In this document: one piece after another, positions 9,477-21,304 of the stretch
Position numbering within the stretch: the stretch's first letter is position 1
Layout: every line of letters begins with the position of its first letter
Source: Gnetum montanum
Taxonomy: Eukaryota > Streptophyta > Gnetopsida > Gnetales > Gnetaceae
Assembly: GCA_015680685.1 (NCBI GenBank)
Contig: MNCI01005415.1
Span: 329,530 to 393,529 of the forward strand
Length of the DNA stretch: 64,000 bases
Reading direction: 5' to 3'
Notes under the pieces: model-generated
What the model saw: only the letters and a program-made list of their open reading frames with translations
Told to the model about the DNA's origin: nothing
Databases searched by the model: none
Translations under genes and position numbers: made by a program

Positions 9477-12400
9477 ATGGGCAAAGGCAAGGAAGTGGAA
9501 GGGCAGGGGAGGAAGGGTCCTGACTTGACCTTTGCAGAGGAGAGCGAAGCCATGCTGCAGTGCCTGGCCAGACCACAGATTCCATCGTGGCCTGGATCGT
9601 CACGTAGGTAGGCTCTGATTCTATCTCTATTGATTAATTTTTTTCTTGTGCATGTTTCATAGTGTAGACAGTTACGTAAAGGGCCTCGGCGTATACGCCG
9701 AGCACAAAGAGTCAGCGTAGAGGGTTTCGGCGTATACGCCGAGCGTAAGGAGTTAGCGTAAAGTCTTGATAGCATAGACTATCATAGCATAATCTAATTT
9801 CAGTGTATAGCGTAATCACTTTTTCTTGCATAAAGCATAGACGATTGTACCAGCATATACGCTAAAGGTTGTACAGCGTATACGCTGAGGGTTTCTTCAG
9901 CCTATACGCTGAGCATGAATCATTTCAGTCCTTTTAAGTATGGTTCAGCATAGACCTATTTTCTTGTAAACTATTTTTGGTGTAAATTATTTGTTCAGTG
10001 TCTAGCGTAGACTATTTACGCTGACAGCTTCTATGGCGTATACGCTGAGGGTTTCTTCAGCGTATACCCTAAGCGTAAGAGGTTCGGGCGACAATGTAAA
10101 CAATTGGTTGTCAGAGTATATGCCAGGTCAGGCAGTGTATACGCTGAGCGTGAACAGATTTTGATAGCGTATACGCTATGTTTTGCAGCGTATATGCCGA
10201 ACGTAAATAGTTAGGAAATTTTGCTAAGTATCGGTCTTCGATATGAACTCTTTTTGTTTTTTCAGTGTCGTTTTGATGCATGGCTGATTTTACGTTGGTA
10301 ATTTGGTTGTTTGCAGGGACACCAAGCCTTTTATCCTCATGGTTGAGCTTGTTGGGGTGCTAACATGGTTTGGCCCCATGGAGGCGGATGAGCCTACCTC
10401 GGACCTAACTGTGGACCACAACGGGGTCTAGTTCAGAGAAGGTGCATCTGAATTCCTACCCTTCATATTGGATAATTTTGAAGTGGTCATCTGGTCACAC
10501 CTAAGTGAACTGGTGGCACAGAGCATGCTTGAGACAATGCTACCAGGAGCCGCAGAGGATGTCGTTGTCTTCATGAAAGACATCGATGAGGGGGAGCTTA
10601 CGAATGATGACGGTTCTTCCCACGGGCCCAAGTCCACATGCTCGTTAGCGCGCATGTGGGCCCGATTACCACGAGGGCAGGACTACCCGACAACACCTTA
10701 TTTTTAGCCGCACGTGCGCACACACTATTCAAGAACCCTCCTAGCACAATGTACCGAGTGGACATGTAGGACCGTTTAAGTTTATTGTTTCTTTTCACCG
10801 TTTGGCATTTGCCTCAGTTTTGATGTCCATTCATTTGTAGGCCTAAAGTTAATGCAGACAGAATATGTGTCAGGGATGATGGGCTTGCCTTAGCTCGTAC
10901 CACTCTAGAGGCATTTATGATGGGTCCCATCCTTTGTAAAGCTGTATTAGCTCAAATGAAGGGTGATATCATCTATTTTCACCAACGGTTCTCTAGAGTG
11001 TTGGCAATGTGCCAAGCTCGCGGATGGCTGGATAAAGATTGGTCAAACCAGGGGCCAGTTTTCCCTCGTGACTCTGGTTCAGGGAGCATACCCAAGTCCA
11101 CCACTGATGGTGAATGACAACACTTCCTAGGTGTGCTAATGTATTTATTCAATTTCCGGGGGTTATACTGATATGATGATTTCGAATTGTGTTCGCAGTT
11201 AACGTACCTCCTGGCAGGGACCTTCTCACAATGGGTCGAACCGAAACCACCCTGTCAATGAAGTTTGAGAAGGTCAATAAGCCTCAAAAATGGTTGCATA
11301 CCCATGCCCCGCTAGCCATTGTTCATTTCTTAGACAATGTCGGCGTCATGGAGCTCTTCACGACCCCAAGTCCTGATGTATCAATAGCGGAAATGATCGG
11401 GATCGTGGATTCTTTCAATGAGTCTGTCTCCTACTACAGCACTCGGATTAAGGGTGTTAAGATCATTTTCCATCTATCGCCTGAGTTCTTTTTGAACTTA
11501 TTTGGTGTATCGGCAGATGGTATAACTGTAGCTTTAGACAGGGTTCATAAATAGCTCCAAACGGTTCGTGAATTGGAGGACTGGCTAGGCGTGGCCAAGG
11601 GTGCCAAGGGATTCCCAATGCAAGGGAAATCAAAAGTTGAGGAGGTGTATGAGCTATATCCCTTATTTAGGGTGTGAGTATTCCAAAAATCCTTGTCCCA
11701 GGTGTGGAGTCTTGGGGTCGAAGCTGTATGCATCATGCGAACTATCCTAGAAACCAGAGCATGCTACAATTGGGCCCAATTTTTGCTATCAAGCCTACAT
11801 AAGGAGATAGTGCGATTGCGCTCGAATGTCGAGGTGCAGTCCCACTTCACCTTTGCCTTTTTTTTTGGTTACCTGTGCCATTTAGCCGAGTTTCTAGTAG
11901 TTCACGTAGACGACAAGTATGTTCTACAGGATCGGGTTCAATTATCCTGCCCATGGATCAACCACTTGTTTGAAGTTGCCGAGTCCCAAGACCCTCCTAA
12001 GGGAATTGATGAATCCGTGTCTATTACGATAGGGGGGTCATCGGGTACGTCAATTCACACTCACAATAGCTTGGGATTAGAGCCAACTGATGTGCCTCTC
12101 ACTGCGAGAAGAGCAGAGCGGGTTATCAAAGAAACCATTGGCAAGGCAAAGGGGAAGCTAACAAAGCGCAAGCGCTCAACCAAAGAAGCCTCAAACATCC
12201 ACGAGACACGAGTGAAGTGTATACAATTCAAGATGCCTAGTAATTAGACTTTGCATGCTTATTGCTTTATTGTTTTCGTTTGGTTCATAATTTTTACCTT
12301 GATTGCCTACATCCCACTGATGCCTTTGGATTCGACTTGAGAAGTGAGGAACCAGGCCTTAGAGACTATTACTGAAGAAGAGGAGACTAACATAGAGCAA

Positions 12401-13953
12401 AATAGTCAGGGGGAAAATGTGGAGAAAGATCAAGGAGGAGGGATGGAAGAGTTGAAGGGGAACACCACAGAAACTGAGCCCTTGGATGACCAGGGTGGTG
12501 TCGATCAAATGTTCTGCAGCTTTCTTGAGGAAAAGCTGGACTTAGGCGATCCCCCAGAAGGTGACAACGAGCACGGTATGTTTTCTTTTTATTTTATGTT
12601 ATGTTATATTCCCTCGTTAATTGTCATTTCCATGGTATTTTATGTTCATTTTTTCATTTCTTCTAGAGAAAGGCAGCGAAACTAGGATGGTGCGGTTAGA
12701 CGTACCCATGAAGATGGTTCCCCCTGAGAGGACTGTAGAGGTTAGTTCATCCTGCACCCATGAGCCATTTACTTGGATAGAGATGCCAAGTAAGATTGAT
12801 TTTGTGGCTAGAATTGCAGAAGAAGTTATTGAAAAAATTCAGGAGGCCCACCCTGATATAGGTATATATGTTTTGCGTTGTTTGTAACTTGAGATTTTCA
12901 CACCTTGTTCTTGTCATTTTAGCATTTGTTCTTTTTCACATGCATAGGTGCTAAACTGAGGTGGGATCCTGCTGAGACAATTAGCATTGACAGTTTGCCT
13001 ACACTACCCCCAGAAGTGGAACAGGAACTGAGGCCAGTTTACAATTAGGTGGCAGAAAGCCTTGTGCATAACGTGAAGTCGATGTGGACCTGTAGGTGAT
13101 CCATCAAACAACTATGGTTGCAGATCCAGACAAAGGAGAAGGAAGTTTCCAAGTTATCAATCGAACGCAACAATCTCAAAGCTCGTTATGAATTCGCTTC
13201 AGCCCGATTAACAGGTGATAGTTCTTGGCGAACGTCTAAGATTACATACAATAGATATTGGAACTTGTTAAATCGCCATGCGTCACTAACTTGGAGGCTA
13301 GTAGAACGTAAGGCCCAGATAGACCTATTGAATCTCAAGTGCCAGGATTTGAAGGATTTTTCCTCCAAGGTGCGTAACTGGGGCTAAGATGAGAAGAATC
13401 ATAAGCACCACTATAAGAAATCATTGAAATAAGTTTCTATAGAGAAACGACAACTTGAGATGTTCGTAGAGGGTTTGGGCTTACGTTCTGCGTTTGATAC
13501 TTTTGTGAAGAAGACCATACTTGAGATGGAATCTCCTAAGAGGGTTATTACAACCGCTTCTGGGGAAGTTACTGTGGGTGAATTTCCCCTAAAACATCCT
13601 ACATGGTCGGCGGTTTATAAGGGTAAGGTGTTAGCGGATGTTGATTTGGGTCTCAAGGGAATGGATTGGGCCAGCGTCTTTGAAGAGGAAATTCTTCGTC
13701 GACTGGAGTTTGGCTTAGGGGGGTCCCCTTCGGTAAGCATTTTGGTGTTATGAAATTTGTTCGCTGAATGATGTTAAAAAAGTTTTCTAATTATTATTTA
13801 TTTATTATTAATATTATTATTATTTTTGTATTTTTAGGATGAAGGTGGTGACGATGCCCAAGAAGCTGNTCCCAAGAAGTTGGCCCGAGTGGAGCTGGGG
13901 TCCTTGATGCCAGTGGATCTAAAGGGAACGATCCTCTTGTCCCAGATGTTTAG
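9477..13953 (+). pseudogene. Antisense multi-exon gene, copy in element B
   Basis: A gene of unknown function lies antisense to gag and pol. Exon borders with GT-AG signals, judged against the copies in D and E, are 9477-9607, 10317-10765, 10841-11130, 11199-12239, 12342-12575, 12667-12861, 12948-13732 and 13838 to about 13953. Exon 1 starts at MGKGKEVEGQ. Exon 2 has a hydrophobic stretch (ILMVELVGVL) and the block IWSHL. Exon 3 ends near GWLDKDW. Exon 4 has AEMIGIVDSFNES, then LNLFGVSADG and AEFLVV. Exon 5 is acidic. Exon 7 begins KLRWDPAE and looks coiled-coil prone. In-frame stops are few, for example TAG at 10428-10430 and 11552-11554 and TGA at 11115-11117. N at 13869 and a likely frameshift blur the last exon. 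I recognise no known domain. The remote pattern of exon 4 recalls plant 'putative transposon protein' ORFs, but I would not claim it. Confidence 0.75.
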
Positions 13954-14234
13954 TTTTTTTTTATCATTTTGTGTTGTTGTGAAACTACTCTGACTCAAAT
14001 TTATATGGGAATTGTGAATTGAGATGAATGAAACAGGTTAACTCTTGTACTTGTATATTCTTTCATGTATGAAAAACATTTTTTTTTGTTGATTTTAAGC
14101 TTAATTGAAAACATGACACGACAAGGTAAAATTTTTTGGTTGCTTTTTTGTTTTGTTTAGAGTAATGCACGGATGTAATCATAATTCGGAGTATAACGGT
14201 AAACGAAAGACGAAGATAAAGTGTAAGTGTGTGG

Positions 14235-14470
14235 TCTAGTTTAAGGCCATTTTGGGCCAGATTGGCACTAGTTTAAGGCCATTTTGGGCCACATGCGTAG
14301 TTTAAGGCCATTTCGGGTCCTAGTCACAAACAAGGAACATTTTGAATAACATGGGTTGATTTCCCAGTTGACCGACCATTTCTGATCATGCTTAGTTTTA
14401 TGTCATTGCGGACATGATAGTTTAACGTCGTTCAGGACAGGTTGTAGTTTAGCGTCATTTCGGACGGAGT
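14235..14470 (-). repeat. Hairpin-repeat array a of element B
   Basis: Three units of TAGTTTAAGGCCATTTTGGG + CC are followed by units with other arms. GGCC 14245-14248, loop ATTTTG, GGCC 14255-14258; ATGTC 14400-14404, loop ATTGCG, GACAT 14411-14415. The array sits between the convergent 3' ends of gag-protease (- strand) and the antisense gene (+ strand), and overlaps the last codons of the former. The ~280 bases before it (13954-14234) hold nothing I recognise. Confidence 0.78.
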
Positions 14471-17400
14471 TGTGTTATTATTTTAACAGTTTTTTTGATT
14501 CTTCTTATTTTTACGTTAGGCGATGTGTGTGTGGGTACGATTTTATATTCGGCATCCCCTTCACTAATTACATTGAAAGGTAACTTAGCCCAAGGGACGT
14601 TTGATGGAATGTTTTCCGCATCCGTGTTTTCAGATGTTTTGGTATCTGTTGTGACTTCTGTGTTAGCTTTTTCTGAGTGAGAAGGTGTAGGTATAGTGTC
14701 AGGCGTTGGTGTTTCCATTTTGGGTGGCTTTTCATCTGTGTTTAAAGGATTATTGTCTACTGTTTGTTGCTCATTTATGTCATTTTGTTTAGGCTCTTCG
14801 AGTTTAACTTCTGAGCCTTGGTCCGTGTCCATGTACAATGAAATGATGGGAGTAGCAGCCTCCCCATAAATGATGATTCACCACCTTCATAAGGTAGATG
14901 AATCTCTTGGTGTATAGGGGATGAGACTGCTTTCATTTGGGCTAACCAAGGCCTTCCTAGTATTAGGTTGAATCCTAGCATTTCATCGACTACCACGAAG
15001 TCAGCGGATGTGGGGAATTGATCTCCTGCTACGAAATCTAAGTTGATTTTACCCTTAACCATCACGCACGATCCGCTGAATGATTTTATGCATGTATTTG
15101 CAGTTGGTCTGATGAGTCCTGTAAGCCCCAGTTGTTCAATGATGGGATATGGCACTACGTTTGTGGCAGCTCCATCATCCACGTGGACCCTATGTATTTT
15201 GAATTGGTTTACACGTATCGTTATGAACATAGGGTCCGTTGTTATCTCCCCTATTTTCTTATCCTCCTTAATGTTATCGTTATGGAAACTTAGTGGTTTG
15301 GAAGTTGTCCCTTGGGGAAAGTACATTACCACATGAATGGATGGTTAATTTGGGGGCAAGTCCTCGCTTACTGGGATCGACGTTAACATGCAGACCAAGG
15401 CTTCACAATGTGTTTGGGATGTTAAAACTAAGTCATACAAGCTTAATGACATGCTCTTTTGTTTGAGTGCCTGTGTAACTTGTGTTAGAGCCGTCGCTAA
15501 GTCTCTACTATTGGGCATGGTTTTATCGGCAACTACCTGGTCCATTAGGCCCAACAGTTTTATTTCGTGCATTGTTTGTTTCTCTTTTTGACTCGAGATT
15601 GTTGATTCAGACATATCCTATTTTCTAGATGATTCTCCTTCATGTCCTGTGTTTGGTTGACTGTTAGGTGGCGTCATAGGTACTGCGTTAAGTGGAGTGG
15701 GTTTAGGTAGCCCTAAGGCTAACCGTTGACGCTCCTTTTCCAAGCGTTCACGCGTAAGCCTATTTGCTAAGCATTCTCGCGTGTGGTGTGGGGGTGTAGT
15801 TGGTTTTGAGGCCTCAAGTTGCCTTGGGATTCGTACGACGTATGGTTTCGGATGGGGTTGCGATTGGACAGTTGGATGTGATTGGACAGAAGCTTGGCTG
15901 GACACCCCAATGAGGTAAGGACTAGGTCTACGTTGAGTTTGTGAGGTGGAGGCTTGGTAAACATTAGGACTTCCAGGTATCCTAACGACGTATGGGGTTG
16001 GTTTAGGCAGAGGTTGGACCTCCGTTGTTGCAACTGCGGGAGGTACATGCACCACGTATGATTTCTTGCATGTCGAGGTGTTAGATGTTGCCACGGCCGG
16101 GGTCACTCGGACAACATATGGTTGCTGCGGGGCATGCGGTGGTTGAGGCAAGGATGTGGATGGAGTGGGAGGAACATGGACTACAAAAAGCTTGTTAGGT
16201 ATTTTTTTTCATATTCAGGGTAGACGGTGTTAGCGTTAGGTATCTTGGGTTCGTCATCAAGGCAGATTGTGTTGATAACGTACGGCGCCTCCTTGGTATT
16301 TAGAGGGTCTTTATACACCACCATAGCCTGGTTCTGTGGTTGGACCAGGTTGGCCTTGTCAAAGGTGATTTGGCCTTCGTCGATCATTCGTTGTATGTCC
16401 TGCTTCAGTGTGAAACAGTAATTCATGCCATGCCCATTGCATTGGTGATAATCGCAAAAACGATCCATTCTAAAACCTTTGGGCACTGGAGGCTCATCCG
16501 GCATTTCTAGGCTTGGGTTCTGAATGAGTTGACAGAACTGATCATGTCTCTGGATGACCATAGGGGATAACTATTTATGTTTCATTAATCCATCTTTCAG
16601 TAGTTGATCGAATAGCTGGGATGGCTTCATAGGTAGTGGCGTATATTGAGAGGGTTCTTTCCTCTCAAAGTTTCTCGTATGGTTTTGTGTTGGGTTCTAC
16701 AATGATGATGACTCTGGTGCAGTCGCGAGAGTAGGTCTAGTATAGTTAGTAGGGGCTACTGGCGGTTTGTTTTGTTGTTGTGTTTCTGCTATTTCCGCTA
16801 TAGTTGCTTTAGCCTTTTCTTTATCCTTTTTACTATGTTGACTTTTAAAGGCTAGGTATGCAGGATCGTGGCTATTTTGAGCCGCCTCCTCTATATTTTT
16901 AATTTGTACAAAATCCTGGTTAAGGTTATGTGCATTAAGGTAGTATAATTTGGATTTGAAGAAGTCATTAACAACCCCCTTTAAAATTGTGAGCAAATAT
17001 GTCTGTGAGATTGGCTCGTGTAGCTCATTGAGAGTGGCACTCCACCTTTGGATAAATTTTTGCACAAGTTCTAGCGGAGCTTGTTTAACCTATATAAGGC
17101 TATCTAGAGTTGCTTCAAGTTTCAAGTTATACTTGAACTTGGTCACGAACTGATGTAACAACTCTTCCAAGGAAAATATAGAATTCCTCGGCAAGGTCCG
17201 GTACCAATCAAGCGCTCTCCCTGCAAGGGACATAGGGAATACTCACAAAATGGCATGGGGCCATGGCTGAAGCAATGCACATTCTAATCTAAATGTTATT
17301 AGGTGAGCATTTGGGTCCATTTTCCCATTATATTTAGTTAATGTGGGCAATGATATTCCTTTGGGCAAGGTTAGAGTCGGGACGGAAGGGCTGATGGCGT

Positions 17401-18599
17401 CATCGTGGTAGAAGTCCACTACCTTCAGCTCTCCATCGGAAGCTGTTTTGAGGCGTTTGACCTCGTCAGTTAGTTATTGCATTAATTTTTTAGCATTTTT
17501 CCAATCTTGGGCACTAGGTAACATGGCAGCATGAGGTTGTGGCACATTGTACAAGTTGGGCTATTAGATGGTGGGTTGAAAGGCTAAAAGCTGTGCGGTC
17601 GACGGTTGTGCTTGTGGCACGTTTATAGTGGGTGGCACTAGGGATGGCACATTGTAAACGAGGGGTTGTTGTTGCTGTGGTTGTAGCTGTACTTGGGGAA
17701 CGTTGGCCAGCGGAATCGTATGGGGTGGCACATTGTGATGAGAGGGCTGATGTGATGGCACACCAATCGCTGCCCATTGCGTGATCACATTTTGTGCAGG
17801 AACCCCCTGTTGGGTTACAGTGGTGAAAGGGGCCCCATGCATTTGGATGTGGGGGATATAGTGGGTGGACGTGGATGGTGATATCACATGTGGCATCCCT
17901 ATCACTCGAGGCGAGAAGGTTGCTCCCACATTACTGTGAGGGGGTGCTGCTTGCGAGGATGGGCCTGCTACTGCAGCGGGATGATAGCGAGAGGGAGTGT
18001 GCTAAATTGCAGGTCGCTTGGAGGAGGAAAATGAGCAAATGCGGATGTTTCTAGTGGAGGCACTTGTGCATGGGTGAGCCTGAGGGGTTGGAGGGGCATG
18101 ATTTCTCCTGTGCCTGGATGGAACATGGGGTTGATGTGTGTTTGCAGGCTAAGGCTGTGATAGGAGTTTTCGTGTTCGGATTGGGCAGAAAACTCATCCT
18201 CCTCTTTCGGTTGGAGGTCTACTGTGGGCTGATCCAATGACTGGATCCTTTGCAGGAGGAGTTGTGTAATGAGCTCTGAGTACTGCTCTAGGACAAGGAT
18301 TATATCGTATGGGGAAGGGATGAACTCGCATCCCCCCCTGTAGAAGAGTTCGTATTCCCTCTTTACCTCTATTTTGGCTTGATCTACGGCCAAACCAACT
18401 TGTATCTTCACACATATGAAGTTTTACTGGTCCTGGGTTATAATGTTAGAGGTTGGGTTTCTCCCTTGCAACCTTAGGGACCGGTAGGGCCCCGCCGTGG
18501 GTTGTACCGTCGGCTGTGGAATGACGGCTGTTGGGCAACCATGGTACCTACCATGTCGGTGACTTGAGTGGTTGTAGCGGTAGTGTTTGCAGGGTTCAT
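14455..18599 (-). pseudogene. gag-pro: Element B gag-protease
   Basis: The start ATG is taken at 18599 (MNPANTTATT) because element E starts at the same distance from the shared SLRLQ motif. Next come a conserved N-terminal block (FYRGGCEFIPSPYDII, 18411-17968) and a Pro/Gln-rich spacer (17929-17564). The capsid-type gag domain is at about 17480-16690, with HLITFRLE, GRALDWYRTLPRNSI and FVTKFKYNL. A zinc-knuckle-like block follows (CDYHQCNGHGMNYC, 16561-16181), then a Pro-rich linker with repeated PYVVR motifs (16151-15618). The aspartic protease is at 15332-14775, with active-site VHVDDGAATNVV and ILGRPWLAQ. An acidic tail ends at 14455. Frameshifts and stops break it repeatedly. In a live element this would make the particle shell and cleave the polyprotein. 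The RT is not fused directly downstream: the antisense gene intervenes. Confidence 0.88.
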
Positions 18600-19225
18600 G
18601 ATGATAAGTTGAGGATGTGACACAATGTAGAGATGTGAAATTGAGTGCAGCATACAGCGTATACGCTTCAACGACCAGTGTATAATGATAGCGTATACAG
18701 CGTACATAGCGTATATGCAGCGTATAGAGTCAGCGTAGATGAAAGAGTACAACGTATACGCTGAGCAATGTATACAGCATAAACATGGGGCGTAAATAGG
18801 GTTACGGCGTATAGAGTGTAGCGTGTACAGATGGCAGCGTAAACGTGTTTAAGATGTAAGATGTGCAGCGTAAACTTAGCGGTGGCGTATATGTCAGGAG
18901 CGTAAACAAGGTTTTGCATGCAGTGTAGGCAGGGTTTGCAGCGTAAGTCGTGTGGCGTATATGTGGTAGCATAGATGCTGGGAGTTCTACGGAGAGAGTC
19001 CGCATAGGATTGACAGTGTAGACGCTGGAGGACTTGCAGATGGTGAGCTTTAAACAGGGTAGCATAGACGCTGATCAGCATAGATGCTGGATAGCTTATA
19101 GGTGAGGTTTTAGACTGCACGGTGTAAACGCTGGGAGGTTTTCAGAGGGAATGGACGTATGGTCAATGACGTAAACATCCAACAGCATAAACGATGGGAA
19201 GCTTGCAGGTAAGGTTTTAGGCAGA
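18600..19225 (-). other. Element B leader with palindromic words
   Basis: This untranslated leader lies between primer-binding site and gag. Words such as GCGTATACGC, AGCGTAAAC and GCGTATA recur here as in the LTRs and in intron 1 of the antisense gene. ORFs running through it consist of these repeats and are not convincing. Confidence 0.6.
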
Positions 19226-19245
19226 GGCCCTCCTTCTAGCGCCAA
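19226..19245 (-). other. Primer-binding site, element B
   Basis: The - strand reads TTGGCGCTAGAAGGAGGGCC four bases inside the 5' LTR. A site starting TGGCGC, complementary to a tRNA 3' end GCGCCA, is typical of plant gypsy elements. Element D has a near-identical site at 60468-60487. Confidence 0.82.
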
Positions 19246-19249
19246 TTTC

Positions 19250-20438
19250 TGTGTCGTTCGAAATCGTCGGTCTTCGGTTGGAAGGAAATAGACACCGTGA
19301 GATCACTGGACGTGCACAGATGATCCTACCTTCACCTGAGGGTGAGCTAGAATGAACGAAGATATAGTACCTTGGGTGCTTTGCATGCGGATCAGACAAG
19401 GATTTCCCCGAATGTACACCGAAGTGCAATACGGTGGGTTATACATAAATGGCATAACAAGCGTAAATCAGGGCGTAAATAGCGTAACTGATGTGAACAG
19501 AGCATAAACGTAAATGAGCAAAAATAGAATACATGCAATAATTAATGCAAACTGTAAACGATTTTGGGAAGAAAATGTAACAATGGCATTACAAAATGAG
19601 AGTACAATGCACCGGTCTAACGTAGTTGTGACTGGGACACAAGGCGGATTAAAAGCCCCGATGGATGCAGGGATGACTGTTGGCTGGTTCACACTGTAGG
19701 CACAACATAGAGGCTGTATGGTCAACGTACATATTTTTCCAGCGTATGAGGTTTTTTACTCTTGTGCTCAGCATCTTTGCTCTCTGGTATGCTCTAGAAT
19801 TTGCCAACCCTCCTGAATCTTGTAAAAATTTGGGCTTTTATACAGGTTTTGACAATATACTTGGGTTGGGGGACACGTGGCCTGTTGACCGGGTATAAAA
19901 GCATAAAATTTACAAGTGTACAATATGTTACATTTTCCGGGTGTATACGCTGTATGTGCCAGGTGTATACACTAGGCGTATACGCTGTGGATGCTGAGCA
20001 TATACGCTGTGGGTACTGGGCTTATACGTTGTGGATGCTGAGTGTATATGCCGGGCGTATACGCTGATGGTTGCTGCCTTATGCCAAATCTTATTCTACA
20101 GTGCTGCTTCCATGCCATCCTTGAGGATTTCATGCCAGGCGTATACATCGGTTGCACCTGCTGAGCGTACATATGAGGCGTGTTCACTGGGCGTGCATGG
20201 TGGACGTCTACGCTAGGCGTATACACTGGGCATATACGCTGATAACGTCGGGTGTATATGGTGAGACTGCATACTTGGGCGTATACGTTGGGCGTATACG
20301 CTAACACTGCATACTTGGTGAAACTTATCTTGATCTTTGAAGTTTCCATGTGTGACAGATGTAGCTATGGTCATCTGTGGGTCCCAGGGACCTGCTTCGC
20401 GTTGGAGAAGACCAAGCTCAAAATTTTATGGTCTTTCA
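19250..20438 (-). repeat. Element B 5' LTR
   Basis: A 1,189-bp direct copy of 2715-3890. It starts TGTGTCGTTCGAAATC and ends GGTCTTTCA on the + strand. The - strand TATA box is at 19836-19842. Clusters of GCGTATACGC variants lie at about 19940-20310. Substitutions relative to the other LTR are mostly transitions, in keeping with an old insertion. Confidence 0.93.
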
Positions 20439-20443
20439 GCCAT
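20439..20443. repeat. Target site duplication of element B (right)
   Basis: GCCAT, identical to 2710-2714. The following base pair extends the empty site to the palindrome GCCATGGC. Confidence 0.9.
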
Positions 20444-21238
20444 GGCCCATCGCCCTGATGGTAGTTCCTTGCTTAGTTCCTGCTACTGGAGTTCCGGTAG
20501 TATTGTGTGCCAGTCACAGTATTGTTATCCTCAAGCTCCCTGCCAATGCCTCAACTCACACAACATTTAGCTATGTGGTAACTGATCCCATAGCTGAACT
20601 AAGAGTGCATGCCTTTGTCAGGGATTCCAGAGCATTCGCACTCATAGCAACTCCCAACACCTTCGATGCCAGCTTCTCCACATAGACGATGCCAAATCCA
20701 TTGTTGGCCTTCCTGCTTTGGACACGACACACCAGCAAAGGTTTCCAAGGACTTCAACAACATCTGCAACCAGCAAGAACTTTGCCCTCGTTGGCTGAGG
20801 GCATGTCTTGCCACAGTAGCAAATGCTATAGCATCATGAAGTGAGTGCCTTGACTAGCTTGACTACTTCAGAGTGAAAATCCCATGACATGCGTAACATA
20901 GCTCACTGTATGGGAAGCATCTACAAAAAATTCCATGTCATGCATAACATAGCCCACCGCATAGGTAGGTTGAAACTCTACACGGATGTAACACAACTCA
21001 TCTTGGGAAAGATACCTATCCTACGAGAGGTCAAAGATCAGTGAGAGTAAAAGATGAAAATGAACATGAGTCTCTCATGAGCACTTTGATGAGGTACTCT
21101 GTTAAACATCATCTTTGTCCTTCTCCTGTGCCTCTTTCCTCCCTACTTTGCCTTTTCCTTCCAATGCAGCACTCTCAACCACAGCCAAGCGACGTCCCGA
21201 CACTCACCGAATGGCAATGTTAGCATTTTTTATTCTAT
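20444..21238 (+). other. Element A 3' spacer, no gene seen
   Basis: Continuation of element A after the insertion of B, between its repeat array and its polypurine tract. Short + strand ORFs show no family resemblance and have no counterparts in the spacers of B, D and E. Confidence 0.6.
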
Positions 21239-21304
21239 GGTGTTTCATATTCTTTGTTAACATCTATCGAGCACACCCTCTAGATGTCGACATAGAGGGG
21301 CCAA
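21239..21304 (+). promoter_or_regulatory. Polypurine tract and inverted repeat, element A
   Basis: AGAGGGGCCAA ends at 21304, just before LTR start TGAAACACC. The outer arm GGTGTTTCA (21239-21247) is an exact complement of the first nine LTR bases (21305-21313). The inner arms are CTTTGTTAACATC (21252-21264) and GATGTCGACATAG (21283-21295), complementary at 10 of 13 positions. The purine tract lies in the bulge between inner and outer stems. Confidence 0.8.

Larger units (their letters stand above)
2715..20438 (-). mobile_element. Element B: complete Tat-type LTR retrotransposon with antisense gene
   Basis: A 17.7-kb element on the - strand is bounded by two direct LTRs (2715-3890 and 19250-20438) that align end to end and are flanked by the identical 5-bp GCCAT. 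In element order it has 5' LTR, primer-binding site, leader, gag-protease, hairpin array, the antisense gene, a sequencing gap, RT-RNase H-aRNase H-integrase, hairpin array, polypurine tract and 3' LTR. It is inserted in element A. All its genes carry stops, so it is an old inactive copy. Confidence 0.93.

Noticed and set aside
10317-13732. First reading of the antisense exons as an unrelated host gene interrupted by transposons.
   Set aside because: The same gene occurs in the same place and orientation in four elements, inside LTR and duplication borders, so it belongs to the elements as they now stand. A host origin further back remains possible.
10317-13732. Assignment of the antisense product to plant mobile domain or 'putative plant transposon protein' families.
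   Set aside because: Only a loose pattern (LVDSF, then V.G..V.F, then LFGV..DG) resembles them. I cannot run a profile search and will not assert it; a significant HMM hit would decide.
9401-20349. Long ORFs on both strands in LTRs and leader of element B (for example 18668-19120 and 19972-20349).
   Set aside because: They consist of translated palindromic words (repeats of YTP, SVYAQRI and similar), overlap each other on both strands and have no codon-level conservation between the two LTRs.
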